Assembly: GCF_000005505.3 (NCBI RefSeq)
Contig: NC_016131.3
Location: forward strand, 22,465,501 to 22,529,500
Length of the DNA: 64,000 nt
Origin: Brachypodium distachyon
Taxonomy: Eukaryota; Streptophyta; Magnoliopsida; Poales; Poaceae
Direction of reading: 5' to 3'
A model generated the notes under the pieces. The model saw only the letters and a list, made by a program, of their open reading frames with translations, ran no database searches and had not been told where the DNA came from. Made by a program: the position numbers and the translations under genes. Shown piece after piece: positions 40,994 to 52,075 of this stretch (position 1 is the stretch's first letter; every line of letters begins with the position of its first letter).

Positions 40994-43846
40994 TTAAGTC
41001 ATAACTTGACTCCTCGCAGAACTGCTTCTGAGGTAGGGTTTTTGTGGTATTTTCTCGCTCTCGCTACCATCACTTCTTCTTTTCCCTCTCCTTTTCCTCG
41101 TTAATATCATGTGTTCCGCTTCTTCGTCATCTGCGGCGATCGTTGGATCATGGAAACCTTCATAGTCTTCTTGTGAAATAACTCCGTCCACTCCAACAAT
41201 GCTTCTTTTCCCTCTTCTTACTACGACGCGGCCTTTATTTGCCGGGTCGTCTATGTAGAATACCTGCTTGCATTGTTTAGCAAAGACCCATGGTTCCGCT
41301 CTTGCCGGGATTTTTCGCACGTCAACTTGTTCACGAGGGATCTCAGGAGGTAGCACCATCGTCGTGAACCTGTGAATTTCTTCTTTGTCACCTTTGTCTG
41401 CCCTAAAGCCTTCCACGATGCTACCTTCCGGACGCGATCTGTTACGAACGTACCGCTTCAGAACCCCGTTGTATCGTTCAGGGCCATACATGTTATGCAG
41501 GAACGAGGGCCCTAGGGACAAGATCTCATCGCATATGTGGATCATTAGATGGACCATGATATCGAAGAATGATGGAGGGAAGAACATCTCGAGCTCGCAC
41601 AGAATCTGTATCATATTATCCTTCAGTATCTGTCATCGTCTAACGGTGATTGACTTCTGCGAGATGCTGTCAAAGAAGTCAGAAAGCTTCATGATTGTCT
41701 CCTTTACGTGCGGCTCCATGATACCTCTAATTGCGACTGGAATTAACTGAGTGAGTATGACATGGTTGTCATGAGACTTCATGCCAGATAGCTTGTGACT
41801 CTTCATGTCAACTAGATGCTTGATGCTCGACGAGTAGTTCGATGGGACTTTAATGCCCTGCAGGCACTGGCACATCCTATGCAACTCCTTTTTGTACAGG
41901 TTGTAACATGCAAGACGACATCGCATGGTCACCGTCACGAAACCATTCTTGTCGGCTGCCGATACTTGATTTTTGCCCCACAACTCTTTCCTTATAGACA
42001 TGACTTCCAGGTTCTTCCGTGCATTGGGTCCATCTTTCGTCTTCTCTGGAATGTTCATCAGCAATCCCAGCACGCTGTCGCATACATTTTTCTCCACGTG
42101 CATGACATCTATGCTGTGGCGGCATTCTAAATGTGCCCAGTACTCCAGGTCCCAGAATACGGACCTCCTTTTCCACATGACGCCTTCAGGTTCCTTATAT
42201 TTCTTCGCAGCAATCTTTCCGGGGACAACCTCAAGATCGTTCACAATTTTGAGGATTTGCATACCAGACTTCTCCTTCGGCGTTGTCCCGTGCTCCGTCT
42301 TCCCATTGAACTTTTCCTTGTCATCTCTCCAAGGATCTTTAGCATCCAACCACTTTCGGTGGCCCATGTAGACAATTTTGGATGAAGCGGGCAACTTTTC
42401 CGATGTCGTGTTTTCCTCGCACTTTGTACAGGCCTTGTAGCCATGTGTCACCTGGCATGAAGTATTTCCATTCGCGGGGTAGTCATGCACGCAGGTCAGA
42501 AGCGCTGCTCTCATCGTGAAGTACTCCCTCCTGTTTGCGTCCCAAACCACTCTGCCAGGGTTCCAAAGCTGCTTCAGCTCATCCTTCACTAGCTGCAGAT
42601 ACACATTTAGGTCAGCTCCCGGCTGCTTTGGATCCTGTATGAGCATGCACATGTGGATGTACTTTCTCTTCATGATTAACCATGAAGGAAGGTTGTAGAT
42701 AAACAAGATCACTAGCCATGTGCTGTGCTTGTTGTTCATGTTTCCGAAAGGATTTATACCGTCAGTGCTGAGACCGAGCCTCAGGTTTCTGGGCTCTGCC
42801 CCAAAATCTGGAAATGCCGTGTCGAAGTTCCTCCACCGAGTCCCATCGGCAGGATGTCTTAGGACCCCAGCTTCCTCCACACGGTAGTGCCCGTCAGGAT
42901 CGAATGCAGCCTGCGCCAGATCGTGATAGACGAGATACCTCGCATCCTTAACGTTTTGCATCCAACGCTCAACTCGGCCACCTGCCGTAAGATACCAGAC
43001 AGTCTTTGTCAGCCTGCCCTTCATCACTTCTTCCCCATCGTCTTCGCCAGTTCTGGCGTTTTTCTTCTTGTATCTCGATGCACCGCATATGTGGCAGCTC
43101 TCATGGTTCTCGTACTCTCCAATGTATACCATGCAGTCGTTTGGACATGAATGATGTTTCACGCAATCTAATCCAAGCAGGCATGTAATCTTCTTCACCT
43201 CGTATCTGCTCTTGGGCAACTTGTTTGGCTGTGGAAAAACCGAAGCAAGGTAACTCAATAAGTTCGTGAAGCCCTTGTCTGACCAGCATGATGCTGCCTT
43301 CAGCCTCAAAAGTTCGAGCACCACTTCGAACACGTTGTTTTCTTCGCCAACTCCATCATACAAGGGTGTGTTTGCGTCCTCCAATAATTTTTTGAACTGA
43401 GCAGACTCTGCCTCATCTTCGGGGTCCTCTAGCTGGTCCCGTAGGTACGGGTCATCTAGCATTTCGGCAATCATGCCACGTGGAGCTTCTTCACCTTCCA
43501 CATTAGCCTCCTCATCGACCCTTGCTTCTTCCTCGGAATCATTCGCCAGATCATACCGCAGGACATCATCATCTTCGCTACCGCTACCGACATCAACCGC
43601 ATCCTCCCCGTGACAAGTCCAGCGAGAATAACCTTTCACGAAACCCGATGCCAGCACGTGCATCTGAACATCTTCAAGCTTCATCATGCATGTGTTTCCA
43701 CATTTGCGACATGGACAACGCATCATCAAAAATCCTTTTCGTTCCATATCACCTTTCGGGACTCCAAAAAAGACCGTCCATTTGGTTATCCATCGAGCAT
43801 TGATTCTTTCCTTGGCGTACATCCAAGAACGGTCTTTCGATCTACA
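40994..43846 (-). pseudogene. TNP2-type CACTA transposase
   Basis: The exon opens after an acceptor near 43847 with DRSWMYAKERINARWITKWT (transposase-associated N-terminal domain, PF13963-like; a CPCRKCGN zinc motif follows). The central tnp2 domain (PF02992-like) shows KITCLLGLDCVKHHSCPNDC, CHICGASRYKK, LSTDGINPFGNMNNKHSTW, YPANGNTSCQVTHGYKACTK and HSIDVMHVEKNVCDSVLGLL. A TGA at 41633-41635 then interrupts the frame, which goes on as ILKDNMIQILCELEMFFPPS (DUF4218-like) and a charged tail to 40994. One CGA-to-TGA type change is the only break I see. It catalyses cut-and-paste transposition when intact. Confidence 0.9.
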
Positions 43847-43933
43847 ACACAATACACAAGAAAACAAACAAAACAAAATAGTTAGCCTAATCATTGACAA
43901 GGGGATTAAGGTGTTAATTAACCGGGACTAACT

Positions 43934-44211
43934 AAAAATTTGAAATTAGAGACATTCGGAGAGAAATTGGAGGCCGGCGAGAAAGATCGGGAGGGAGAGA
44001 GAGCTCGCAAGCGAGAGGGAAGCTCCGGGCGACGAGGAGGAGGCCGCATTTTGGCCGACGGCCGTGGAGCTCAAAAATTTGAAATTGGGGAACTTCGGAG
44101 AGAAATTGGAGGCTGGCGAGATAGATCGGGAGGGAGAGAGAGCTCGCAAGGGAGAGGGGAAGCTTCGGGCTCGAAGATCGGAGCTCGCCGGCCGTCGGAG
44201 CTCCAAAAATG
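43934..44211. repeat. 139-bp tandem duplication near the CACTA right end
   Basis: 43934-44072 and 44073-44211 are direct copies starting AAAAATTTGAAATT and including CGGAGAGAAATTGGAGGC and GGGAGAGAGAGAGCTCGCAA. It lies in the 5' leader region of the TNP2 gene. Confidence 0.85.
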
Positions 44212-44419
44212 GAGCTCGGCGGCCATGGAGGCGGCGCCGCCAACGCGGGGGCGGGGGGGGGGGGAGGAGGAAGGGGGAGGGAGGAGGGGCTACCTGGGGG
44301 GCTCGCCGGCAGCCATGGCGCCGGCAGGCAGCACCTCGCCGGAAGTGAAAGGGCCGCAGCTGGTCCGTTACGACGTGCGGCGGGACCAGCTGTGGCTCTG
44401 CCCGGTCTATTTAAACCGC

Positions 44420-44745
44420 GACGATTATCAGTGTCGGTCGGGGTTTGTGCGACCGTTACTGATAATCGTGGGCACATCAGTAACGGTCGCGCTAGGCCGA
44501 CCGTTACTGATGAATGGTTCATCAGTGGCGGTCGCCTCTTAACCGACCGCCACTGATGTAACCCGCGAGCTATGATTGTTCATCTGTGGCGGTTGCCTCG
44601 CTCGACCGCGACTGATGTATGGCTGGGCGGGGACGGGCAGAGCCCGCTCTGTTCATCAGTAACGGTCGCGACCGTGACCGGCACTGATGTTTTTCATCAG
44701 TAACTGTCGCGCCGGACCCGTTACTGATGTGCCGTTGCATATAGA
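44420..44745. repeat. CACTA right subterminal repeats
   Basis: At least eight copies of TCAGTAACGGTCG-type motifs or complements, matching the left end. Confidence 0.85.
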
Positions 44746-44824
44746 CCGTTTTGTAGTAGTGAGGTTTCATTTCAAGTAGTGTTTGGTTCCTAGAATGTGG
44801 TGTAATGTAATGGAACGGTTACAT

Positions 44825-45095
44825 ATTTGAGCATTAGTTCTTGTAATACATCCAATCGGAATGTAATCATTTGGTTCTTCAAAAGGAAATATTCTCCTAA
44901 TATGCCTAACCATCTCATTACTCAACAATATAGGAATCATTTAGTTCATTCTGGTGTGGTTACAGATTTGAGCATCATTCTCATGTTTAGTTCTTATGAT
45001 ACATCAAACTGGAATGTAACCATTTGGTTCCTCAAAAGAAAATATTCCCCTAATATGCCCAACCATCTCATTACTCAAAAATTTAGGAATCACTA
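44825..45095. repeat. About 141-bp tandem duplication
   Basis: 44825-44965 and 44966-45095 are diverged direct copies (ATTTGAGCAT.., GGAATGTAA-CATTTGGTTC-TC, CATCTCATTACTCAA). Confidence 0.8.
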
Positions 45096-47430
45096 GTAAG
45101 TTGCCCGTGCGTTGCAACGGAACCAAAAATACTGAGAATAAATTTCTTGCAATGGATATCTCATCTCAATAATGATTTTCAACAATACAATGAATCAATA
45201 CATATTTCTTGTTGCATCTCTCTGATACAACCGTGGTGACGTCCTCCACCTCCCGTTCAACCTAGATCCGGATTCTACAACTTCAACCTGCCATTTTCCC
45301 TGAACACAACACAGATCACCCAACACTTCTCGTTCCACACTCCAGCGAACTTCCTCGGCTTTGTAGCCAACTCTCCCCTACCCACACTCCGATAACCTAC
45401 ATCAGCAATGCTTCGAACTTAGCTATATCACCCATCACCTGCAACGGTAGTCAGTGGCAGTGTCTTGATGAGGTACTTAAATAATGATAATGAGGTGACA
45501 ATGTCCTTTGGTTCAGTAAACTGTAGAAGTTTAGCACACGGCGACACATGCTAAACTTATCTAGGTGGTGGCACTGGCACCGGCCGGTTACATGGAGGTG
45601 ACAATGTCACATGAGCAAATGGTAGAACATACAATTAGAATGTCTTTTATAGTTTCTCTATATCAATGTAGTCTAAAAATTTAAATCAAAAGGAGCATTT
45701 GATCTGCACATGCATCATGCTCAATTGAAAAGCAACAAGGAATATTGGTGAAAATGGCATAGCAAGCAACATATGTAAGACCTAACCTTCTTAGAAAGTC
45801 CGGAAATTGATGTATTTTTACTTCAGTCTCTTCTGGTCTTTTTTTTTAATTTGCTTGTGCTTCTTGAGAGCATTTCTTTTCTACTGCGTAGTTCATTTGC
45901 CCTTTGTTCTTCTAGTTGAATGAAGTTTTACAACACAAAAGTAGTGTAAACCGTTAAATACGATATGGAAGAGCTTGGTTATCTGATAGCATCTATTTGT
46001 GCAAAATGCTGGACAAACAGAATATTGAGAGAATCCTGGCCAACAACAACAGTGCTAGTCTAGTAGACTGCGTACCTTGAGTCCATCTACCTCAGCTTCG
46101 TTTGTCAGCAATAAGTAGAAGCAACTCGTAAGTCCTGAATAAAGAACATAGCAGGAAAGAGAAATAACTCCAAGAGAGCACTGCATTGAGAAGGAACAGT
46201 AATTGTAACGTAATTTAGTTCAAGTTAGCAATAACAAGGATGCCGAGTTGAATGAGTCATCAGACTGTACAAAGAATATATGAGAATTCAGGACACTACA
46301 AATATTTTTCTTTGTTATTTTCTTTCCTGAACTCTTGAAAGCTGAATCTGAACTTACAAATCAGAAAACGAGGCTTGATATAAGCTAGGCAAGAGAACCG
46401 AGTTACTACGAATTGCCTAGCATTAAAGCCAAAATCTGACGTCTGCACAGTTGAAAAAGAAAGCATTGCAACTTGAGAAATACTCCATCCGTTCCTAAAT
46501 TCTAGTCGTGGTTTTAGTTCAAATTGATTACACAGACGAAGATGAATAAAGAACGCCCCTTTCCACTTTAGCAGGCAACAATGTACATAGTTTGTGAATA
46601 ATCCACCATTTCAGCTATAAGCCAGCTTAATTACGGGTTTTCAGCTATGTCCATTTCTTCCCTACATAGTGTCCATAAAGATAACTTTGTAAAGCTACAG
46701 TACCGAATTCTAGATGCTGAATCACTAAGGTCGTGCCATCGAAGAAATACACAAAATGGTTGGTATTCTTTCTTTGACAACTTTGTCAGGAAATGGAGAT
46801 TAATGACAAGGTTTTTTTCCTATCAGAACTGTGCACAATATTGCAGATGAGCAAATTATTAATCTTGTAGAAAAAAGAATGGGTACCAAACATAACCATG
46901 GTGCAGAGTGCAGGATGGGGCGCCCCACATCTGGAGATGGAACGACAAGTCCCAGAGCACTCCCAAAATCTGAACATGGTGAAAAATGGAAGTGCCAACA
47001 AATCATTTCTTCAGCAATGTTTAGGAAAATATAGTCTACATGAGACCTCTTCCAACAGGTTTTTGAGTTCCAAAACCTCCTCCGAATTGTGCTTCTAACC
47101 AGCAAGCGAGATATATGGAGAGGATCGACTAATCGGGGATGCCGGCCAGCAGCTTGCCTCCGTCCATCACCTGCGCCAATCAAAGCCGCATGGCCGGAGC
47201 CTGGAAGCACTATTGAGTCGCCAATTCCGCCAAGATTTGTGTGGGATTAGTGGAGAACATCAAACAGAGACAAGACTTAGAGATATCAACAAATCCATGG
47301 TATCAAACGTGATGGGAGTGTGCACTGAGACATAGATGTCAGTGTCGTTCATCTCACCAGCACGGTGCAGCTCTTGAGGCTGCCTGAAGCGTAGAGGCTT
47401 CCCTGTCTGACACGTGCGAGACCCTGCTTC
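45096..47430. other. Repeat-derived, gene-free stretch
   Basis: 45092-45121 carries CACTAGTAAGTTGCCCGTGCG, a transposon-end-like motif widespread in grasses; a related string is at 59022-59048. 46483-46545 is a Stowaway-type fragment (TACTCCATCCGTTCC). No gene recognised. Confidence 0.4.
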
Positions 47431-48030
47431 CGCCATGGCTAGCAGCGGTGTGGCGGACTACGACGTGGCCGTGGAAGTCGTCAGAGGTGAGCTATTCTGG
47501 GCACGCCCACGCCCATGCCGCCGGGGAAGAAGTTAGGGTTCGACGCTGCCGCCGCCTCGTCCCTCCCGAGTACGTCAAACCCAGCCAAATTGTGATCTCG
47601 CGCCGCTGCTCCCATCGTGCGCCTCCTCGGGCTACCACACGTCGCCGCGGTTCCGTCGTCGACTCCCGCCAGTGCCCGCGCCGTGCTTGTCTCCGCCGCG
47701 CACGCTCGCTCCCGCATTTGAGGGGCCGTGCTCGCCGGAGGAGGTGGCGGCGGCGGAGGCACCCCTCGGTGCGAATCACGGCACCCATCGAGGTGTGGAG
47801 TGGGAGAGGAGGCCGAGCCTCCATGACGTCTCGGCTGTGGGCGCACGAAGAATGCGGATGGGGAGAGGGACAGAGGGGCGGCGGCAAGGTGTGGAGGAGG
47901 GAGAGTCGGCGAGAGCCGCCGCCGCCGTGGGGAGGGGCATAGGGCCGGCGGCTCGTTGAGGAGGAGGGTTGGGTGGCGGCGGCGGCTCGGTGAGGAGGAG
48001 GGATTGGATCGGGTGCGAGGTTATATATAT
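47431..48030. other. GC-rich block, coding status unresolved
   Basis: ATG at 47434 on the plus strand opens MASSGVADYDVAVEVVRG and could be a first exon with a donor-like GGTGAGC after it. The rest is low-complexity and open in several frames on both strands. No family recognised. Confidence 0.3.
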
Positions 48031-49189
48031 AACACTAGAAAAGTTCTGTTCCATTACATTCCTATAGAAATAGAACTGTTCCAGCTTTGCAACCAACTAC
48101 TAAAGGGCATCTTGCAGATCATGTACCGGTGAAAGAAAACTTGAAAATCCAGTGGATTTATTACCTGGGAAAGAACGGTATTTGAGTATATATTTAATGG
48201 TATGATAACGCCTAACATACAACGCATTTAGCAACAAACCAAAATAGCACCTTCTAAATATACAAGGCTAGCACAGAAATTTGTACTCTCTCGGATCCTA
48301 AACTGTTGTCGAAATATTACATGTATCTAGACGCTTTTTAAAAATAGATACAACCATATTTGGGCAAATTTGAGTCAAGAATTTAGGATCAAGGGGTACC
48401 AAACTAGACTAATTACTAGACTAGTAGTCTAAGATTATTGTCTGGTAGTATAAGATTATTGTGAAATAGAAGTTTCATCATTGAAAATTCGTAATGAAGA
48501 CATTTTCTAATAATAGAAAGCTTTGTGTTGTTCACAACAGGAAAAAAAACAAACGCATACTACTCGACCTGAACGATAACAACACGAGGGTGCTTAGGAG
48601 CGGCGGGCCATGCGCCAGCAACACTGTCACTGATCTGAAGCAAACACTCAGCATGTGTATATAAAGGCAAATGTAGTAACTGGAACTGACACTAACCTGA
48701 ATCGCCTTTACTAGCGGGACATGCACCATCAAGAATCTAAGGGCCGAAACCACTGTTCCAACCGACGGAGGAATGAAATGCTATATGATATGACATGGCT
48801 GGAAAGAAATCACCACAGAAAGAAACAGCAAGAACAGAATGGGTGGTGCCGTGGTGGCAACATGAGCTAACTCAGATCCGAGTACACTAGTAGAAACCGG
48901 ACGGACACAGTTCAGTCATGGGTCTAGAACACTCCTAGAACAACACTAGATAAAGCAAAATGTTAAGTTGCTAATTGACTAGGGACAGCCGCTGCAGGAC
49001 ATAATGGATAGCCGCCTTGCAAAAAGACCCCGTGTCTGACAATTCTATGACTTCATGATATGAATTCAAAACAGCCAAAACAAAGGCAGTTCGTTTGAAA
49101 TCCGGACTGCCCAACTTCCAAACTTTAGTCATTGCAATTTCCTCCCATGAAGGCCCCTAAGAGATTCCCATAAACATTTAGCTATCTCA
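48031..49189. other. Downstream flank of the DnaJ gene
   Basis: 48284-48400 is an eroded Stowaway-like element (TACTCTCTCGGATCCTAAAC .. AATTTAGGATCAAGGGGTA). Two exon-like minus-strand pieces at 48555-48633 and 48706-48745 are joined by good splice-like sites, but I recognise no protein. Confidence 0.35.
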
Positions 49190-52075
49190 TTATGACTCGG
49201 TGGAAAGAAACTCCTTTGGCACTGAATAAGGATCAAGCTCCAAATAGCCTCGAAGCTTGCCTCCTTTTTCATTTGTCAGATGGAAGCAAGGGATCTGGTG
49301 AGAGAACTTTGGGTATTCATCCTTACTTATTGTTTCCACAGCTTCCTCTCTTTTAAATACTGCCATATAACCATCCACCTTTCTCAAAAGCTGAACTTGT
49401 ATTGACGAATCAGTATGGCCAAATATCTCAACCAATTCATAGCTGCAATTTTTGAAATCTTCTGCAGTCCATCCAGCCCTCCAGTTCTTGTAAACTGCCC
49501 AGATCTCACGAAGGCGAGGGATTATTTCAAATTCATTTTTTCTACCAGTTGGTCTGGTATATACAAGATGAGAAAATGATTCTGTACCAGTGTAAGTCAT
49601 ACAATGGCCGCCGGAAACCTTAAAGATTCCACACCCAACAGTCCGATCTTCTTTTACCAATCTTTTCTCCTCCTCTCCCCGAGGACAAACATCAAGAAAA
49701 ATTGCTTGTACTTTATTATTCTTGAGATCAACTTTCTTTATGTAGGCATAGTAATTGGGGAACGTATCCATATCACTATAGAGAGCCCAGACCTGCCCAG
49801 CCTCAAACTTCTCAAGACACCTTATTTCGGAAAATTCATAGAACTCTGGCTCAGGACATTCAAATTCTGCTTGTGCAATATCTTCAAATTCTTCATCAAC
49901 ACCTGTGCCTTCTACAGGAGATTGAGTATTCTGCTCTCCTTTCTCTTCCTTTAGTGTCTTTGTAAAGATCCCTGCATGCAAGAATGTAGCTTGTCGCCTC
50001 TCCCCAACGCTCATGGATCCCTGGCAAGAATTATTTCCCCTGGATGAACCAGCATATTTGGTATCAAACTCCTGGCCTTTTACTGAACTGCTTTCCAGGA
50101 CAACAGAAGCAAAAGCCTCATCCAAGTTAAGGGGAAGCGCTGCAGGATCAAGTTCAAGAGCACCTTCAGGAATGCCTTCTCTTTCAGTCCCACACATCGA
50201 ATGATGAGGTACACAATGCGAAAACCTTAGTATGTTATCCTGAGGTATCACATAGGGAGTTGCCTCTTTAGACTGAATAAACAAGCTAGTGAAGCCTTTT
50301 ATTTTTACAAGTGGCATGACGATGATACTTGTGCTTGTTGTGAAATCGGAGACAACTTGAACAACTTCGTACTCAAAGTCTGTGTGCTTGTGAGCATCTG
50401 AACTCCAACCAATGTCCCATCCCTTGAAAAGGGCCCAAATTTCACCTTTCCTAGGATATATTTCATACGTGACTTTTGTCTTGCCTTTCACACAGGCAAT
50501 AGTTTGGCAGAACATATTAGTTTCTTTAGCTCTTCCAGAACTTCCAACCTTGAAATGCCCACAAGCTACAGGTAGATGCCCGCGAGACCATGCCACCTCT
50601 GCTTTATTTGTGGGATCAAATTCCAGCCATACAAAATGTACCATAAACTTCGGGGTCATGCTGACCTTCGTAATCCGAGCATAAAACCTTGGCATACAGC
50701 CTTGACTATCATAGACAGCCCAGATCTGGTTGGCTCTAAATTGTTTTTCGTCTCGAAGTTGGTCGAAGTCAAAAAATTCAGAATCCGCGCAGATAATTGT
50801 GTCCCCATATGAAGCATCATCACCATTGTTGCCGACAGAATTGAATATTTTTTCTTTCTCACGACTAAGACCATTCGCAAAACCATTATGCCCAGTTTTC
50901 TCTTCATTCAACTTTCTTTCATTGCTTTGATCATCACTATGCAATATACCACCTTTCCTTAACCTTTTGAACGAAAAAATCCCAATATTATCATTGCCAT
51001 CATCAACATCCTCATCATCAGTTTCTTCTTTATACTTAACTTCTTGCTTCTGCCTGCTTGACCTGCGGCTGTGTTGACTTGGCCTTCCATTAATTGCAGC
51101 ACTGCCATCTACTGTGATCTCTTCTTCAATATCAGTGCTGGTCTCTGAATCACTAGACTCACTAGATTCAACCACGGATTTCCTGCCCCTTTTTAACCCT
51201 GCAGTTGACGAAGGTTTTGCAGTCCGAGCAAATTCTGTTTTCGCTTTTCGCCCACCTGCAGCACTAGCTGTAGTACCATCTGCACCCCTCTTTGGTTTTA
51301 CATCTGCATCACAACATCCATAATTTGCATGAACCCCTGGAGTGGCGTGGTTCCAAGCCTGCTGACCTGGGACATTTGTCTGCGGACCTGGAAAATTATG
51401 TGGTGCTCCTGCATTCATGTACATTCCGGCAGACTGCTGATTTGCCCCAGAAGGAACAGTTTGCTCATTTAACTCATGTGCAATAAAGGGCTTCAAACAA
51501 TTCTGACAGCGGATAGCTTTCTTCAACATTGAAGTGTAGTACTGATATCTCATGGCACAATTCGAACAGATGGTCCAAAACGTTTGTGACCCTGCAGAAT
51601 TTGAGGCCTGATGAAGATTCACTGGCCTAACAGGAGCAGGTCTCCTTGGCTGCTGGTAAGAGGATGGTCTTGCCGAGGCTCTCCTTTTCATGTCAAAGGC
51701 AGAACGTTTTGAGCTGTCTGTAAGCGTCATGTTTGCTTGTCCCACTAATTTAAATGCTGCCTCTGCACCTGCGAACTTGTTCTTATCAGGATGTAGCAAA
51801 AGGGCAAGCTTACGGTATTGTCTCTTTATCAGTGTGTCATCATTTGTGAAAGCTGGTACCTGAAGTACTCCATACCAGTCAATCTCTCCATTAACCTTCG
51901 TCCCAGCAGCACAATGAACATCACAGACAGTTAACATTTGCGAAATGTTGTTAACCTCCGAGGAAAGTTTCTGTGCCTTGTGAATCATTTTTCTTGCCCC
52001 GAGAAAATCCTTCTCCAACATTTTTTTTTCAGCCAGAGCTTTTGCTCTAAGAGCTTCATCTTTGTTGCATTCCAT
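49190..52075 (-). CDS. DnaJ (J-domain) protein with two DUF3444 domains
   Basis: An intact 961-codon reading frame without introns. I chose ATG 52075 (MECNKDEALRAKALAEKK), the usual start of this plant family; an in-frame ATG 15 codons upstream (52120) is less likely. The N-terminal helix is followed by a J-domain at residues about 65-130 with the HPD motif at 95-97, which stimulates Hsp70 ATPase. A zinc-ribbon-like segment at about 165-205 has C-SN-C and C-QN-C pairs. A basic/acidic linker (RGRKSVVESSESSDSE) may hold a nuclear signal. Then come DUF3444-1 (about 425-665, SEFFDFDQLRDEKQFRANQI..LELDPAALPLNL) and DUF3444-2 (about 735-955, EFYEFSEIRCLEKFEAGQVW..LELDPYSVP). The family's clients are poorly known. 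A broken paralogue lies at 9.2-11.4 kb. Confidence 0.95.
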   Translation of the reverse strand: MECNKDEALRAKALAEKKMLEKDFLGARKMIHKAQKLSSEVNNISQMLTVCDVHCAAGTKVNGEIDWYGVLQVPAFTNDDTLIKRQYRKLALLLHPDKNKFAGAEAAFKLVGQANMTLTDSSKRSAFDMKRRASARPSSYQQPRRPAPVRPVNLHQASNSAGSQTFWTICSNCAMRYQYYTSMLKKAIRCQNCLKPFIAHELNEQTVPSGANQQSAGMYMNAGAPHNFPGPQTNVPGQQAWNHATPGVHANYGCCDADVKPKRGADGTTASAAGGRKAKTEFARTAKPSSTAGLKRGRKSVVESSESSDSETSTDIEEEITVDGSAAINGRPSQHSRRSSRQKQEVKYKEETDDEDVDDGNDNIGIFSFKRLRKGGILHSDDQSNERKLNEEKTGHNGFANGLSREKEKIFNSVGNNGDDASYGDTIICADSEFFDFDQLRDEKQFRANQIWAVYDSQGCMPRFYARITKVSMTPKFMVHFVWLEFDPTNKAEVAWSRGHLPVACGHFKVGSSGRAKETNMFCQTIACVKGKTKVTYEIYPRKGEIWALFKGWDIGWSSDAHKHTDFEYEVVQVVSDFTTSTSIIVMPLVKIKGFTSLFIQSKEATPYVIPQDNILRFSHCVPHHSMCGTEREGIPEGALELDPAALPLNLDEAFASVVLESSSVKGQEFDTKYAGSSRGNNSCQGSMSVGERRQATFLHAGIFTKTLKEEKGEQNTQSPVEGTGVDEEFEDIAQAEFECPEPEFYEFSEIRCLEKFEAGQVWALYSDMDTFPNYYAYIKKVDLKNNKVQAIFLDVCPRGEEEKRLVKEDRTVGCGIFKVSGGHCMTYTGTESFSHLVYTRPTGRKNEFEIIPRLREIWAVYKNWRAGWTAEDFKNCSYELVEIFGHTDSSIQVQLLRKVDGYMAVFKREEAVETISKDEYPKFSHQIPCFHLTNEKGGKLRGYLELDPYSVPKEFLSTES

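Larger units (their letters stand above)
22045..44761 (-). mobile_element. CACTA (En/Spm) transposon, split by nested retrotransposons
   Basis: Left end CACTACTACAGAAAGGCTTA (22045) and right end, read on the minus strand, CACTACTACAAAACGG (44761). The 3-bp direct repeats AGG at 22042-22044 and 44762-44764 are the CACTA target size. Both subterminal regions carry many TCAGTAACGGTCG copies in both orientations. Inside are a TNP2-type transposase and a Transposase_24/Ulp1-like gene, both transcribed from the right end. 22.7 kb overall; about 13.6 kb (24107-37749) is later insertion, leaving a CACTA of about 9.1 kb. Nonsense mutations in both genes suggest it is no longer autonomous. Confidence 0.95.

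Noticed and set aside
48555..48745. Two splice-like minus-strand exons downstream of the DnaJ gene
   Set aside because: Short, without recognisable protein content or a supported 5' exon; mentioned only within the flank.
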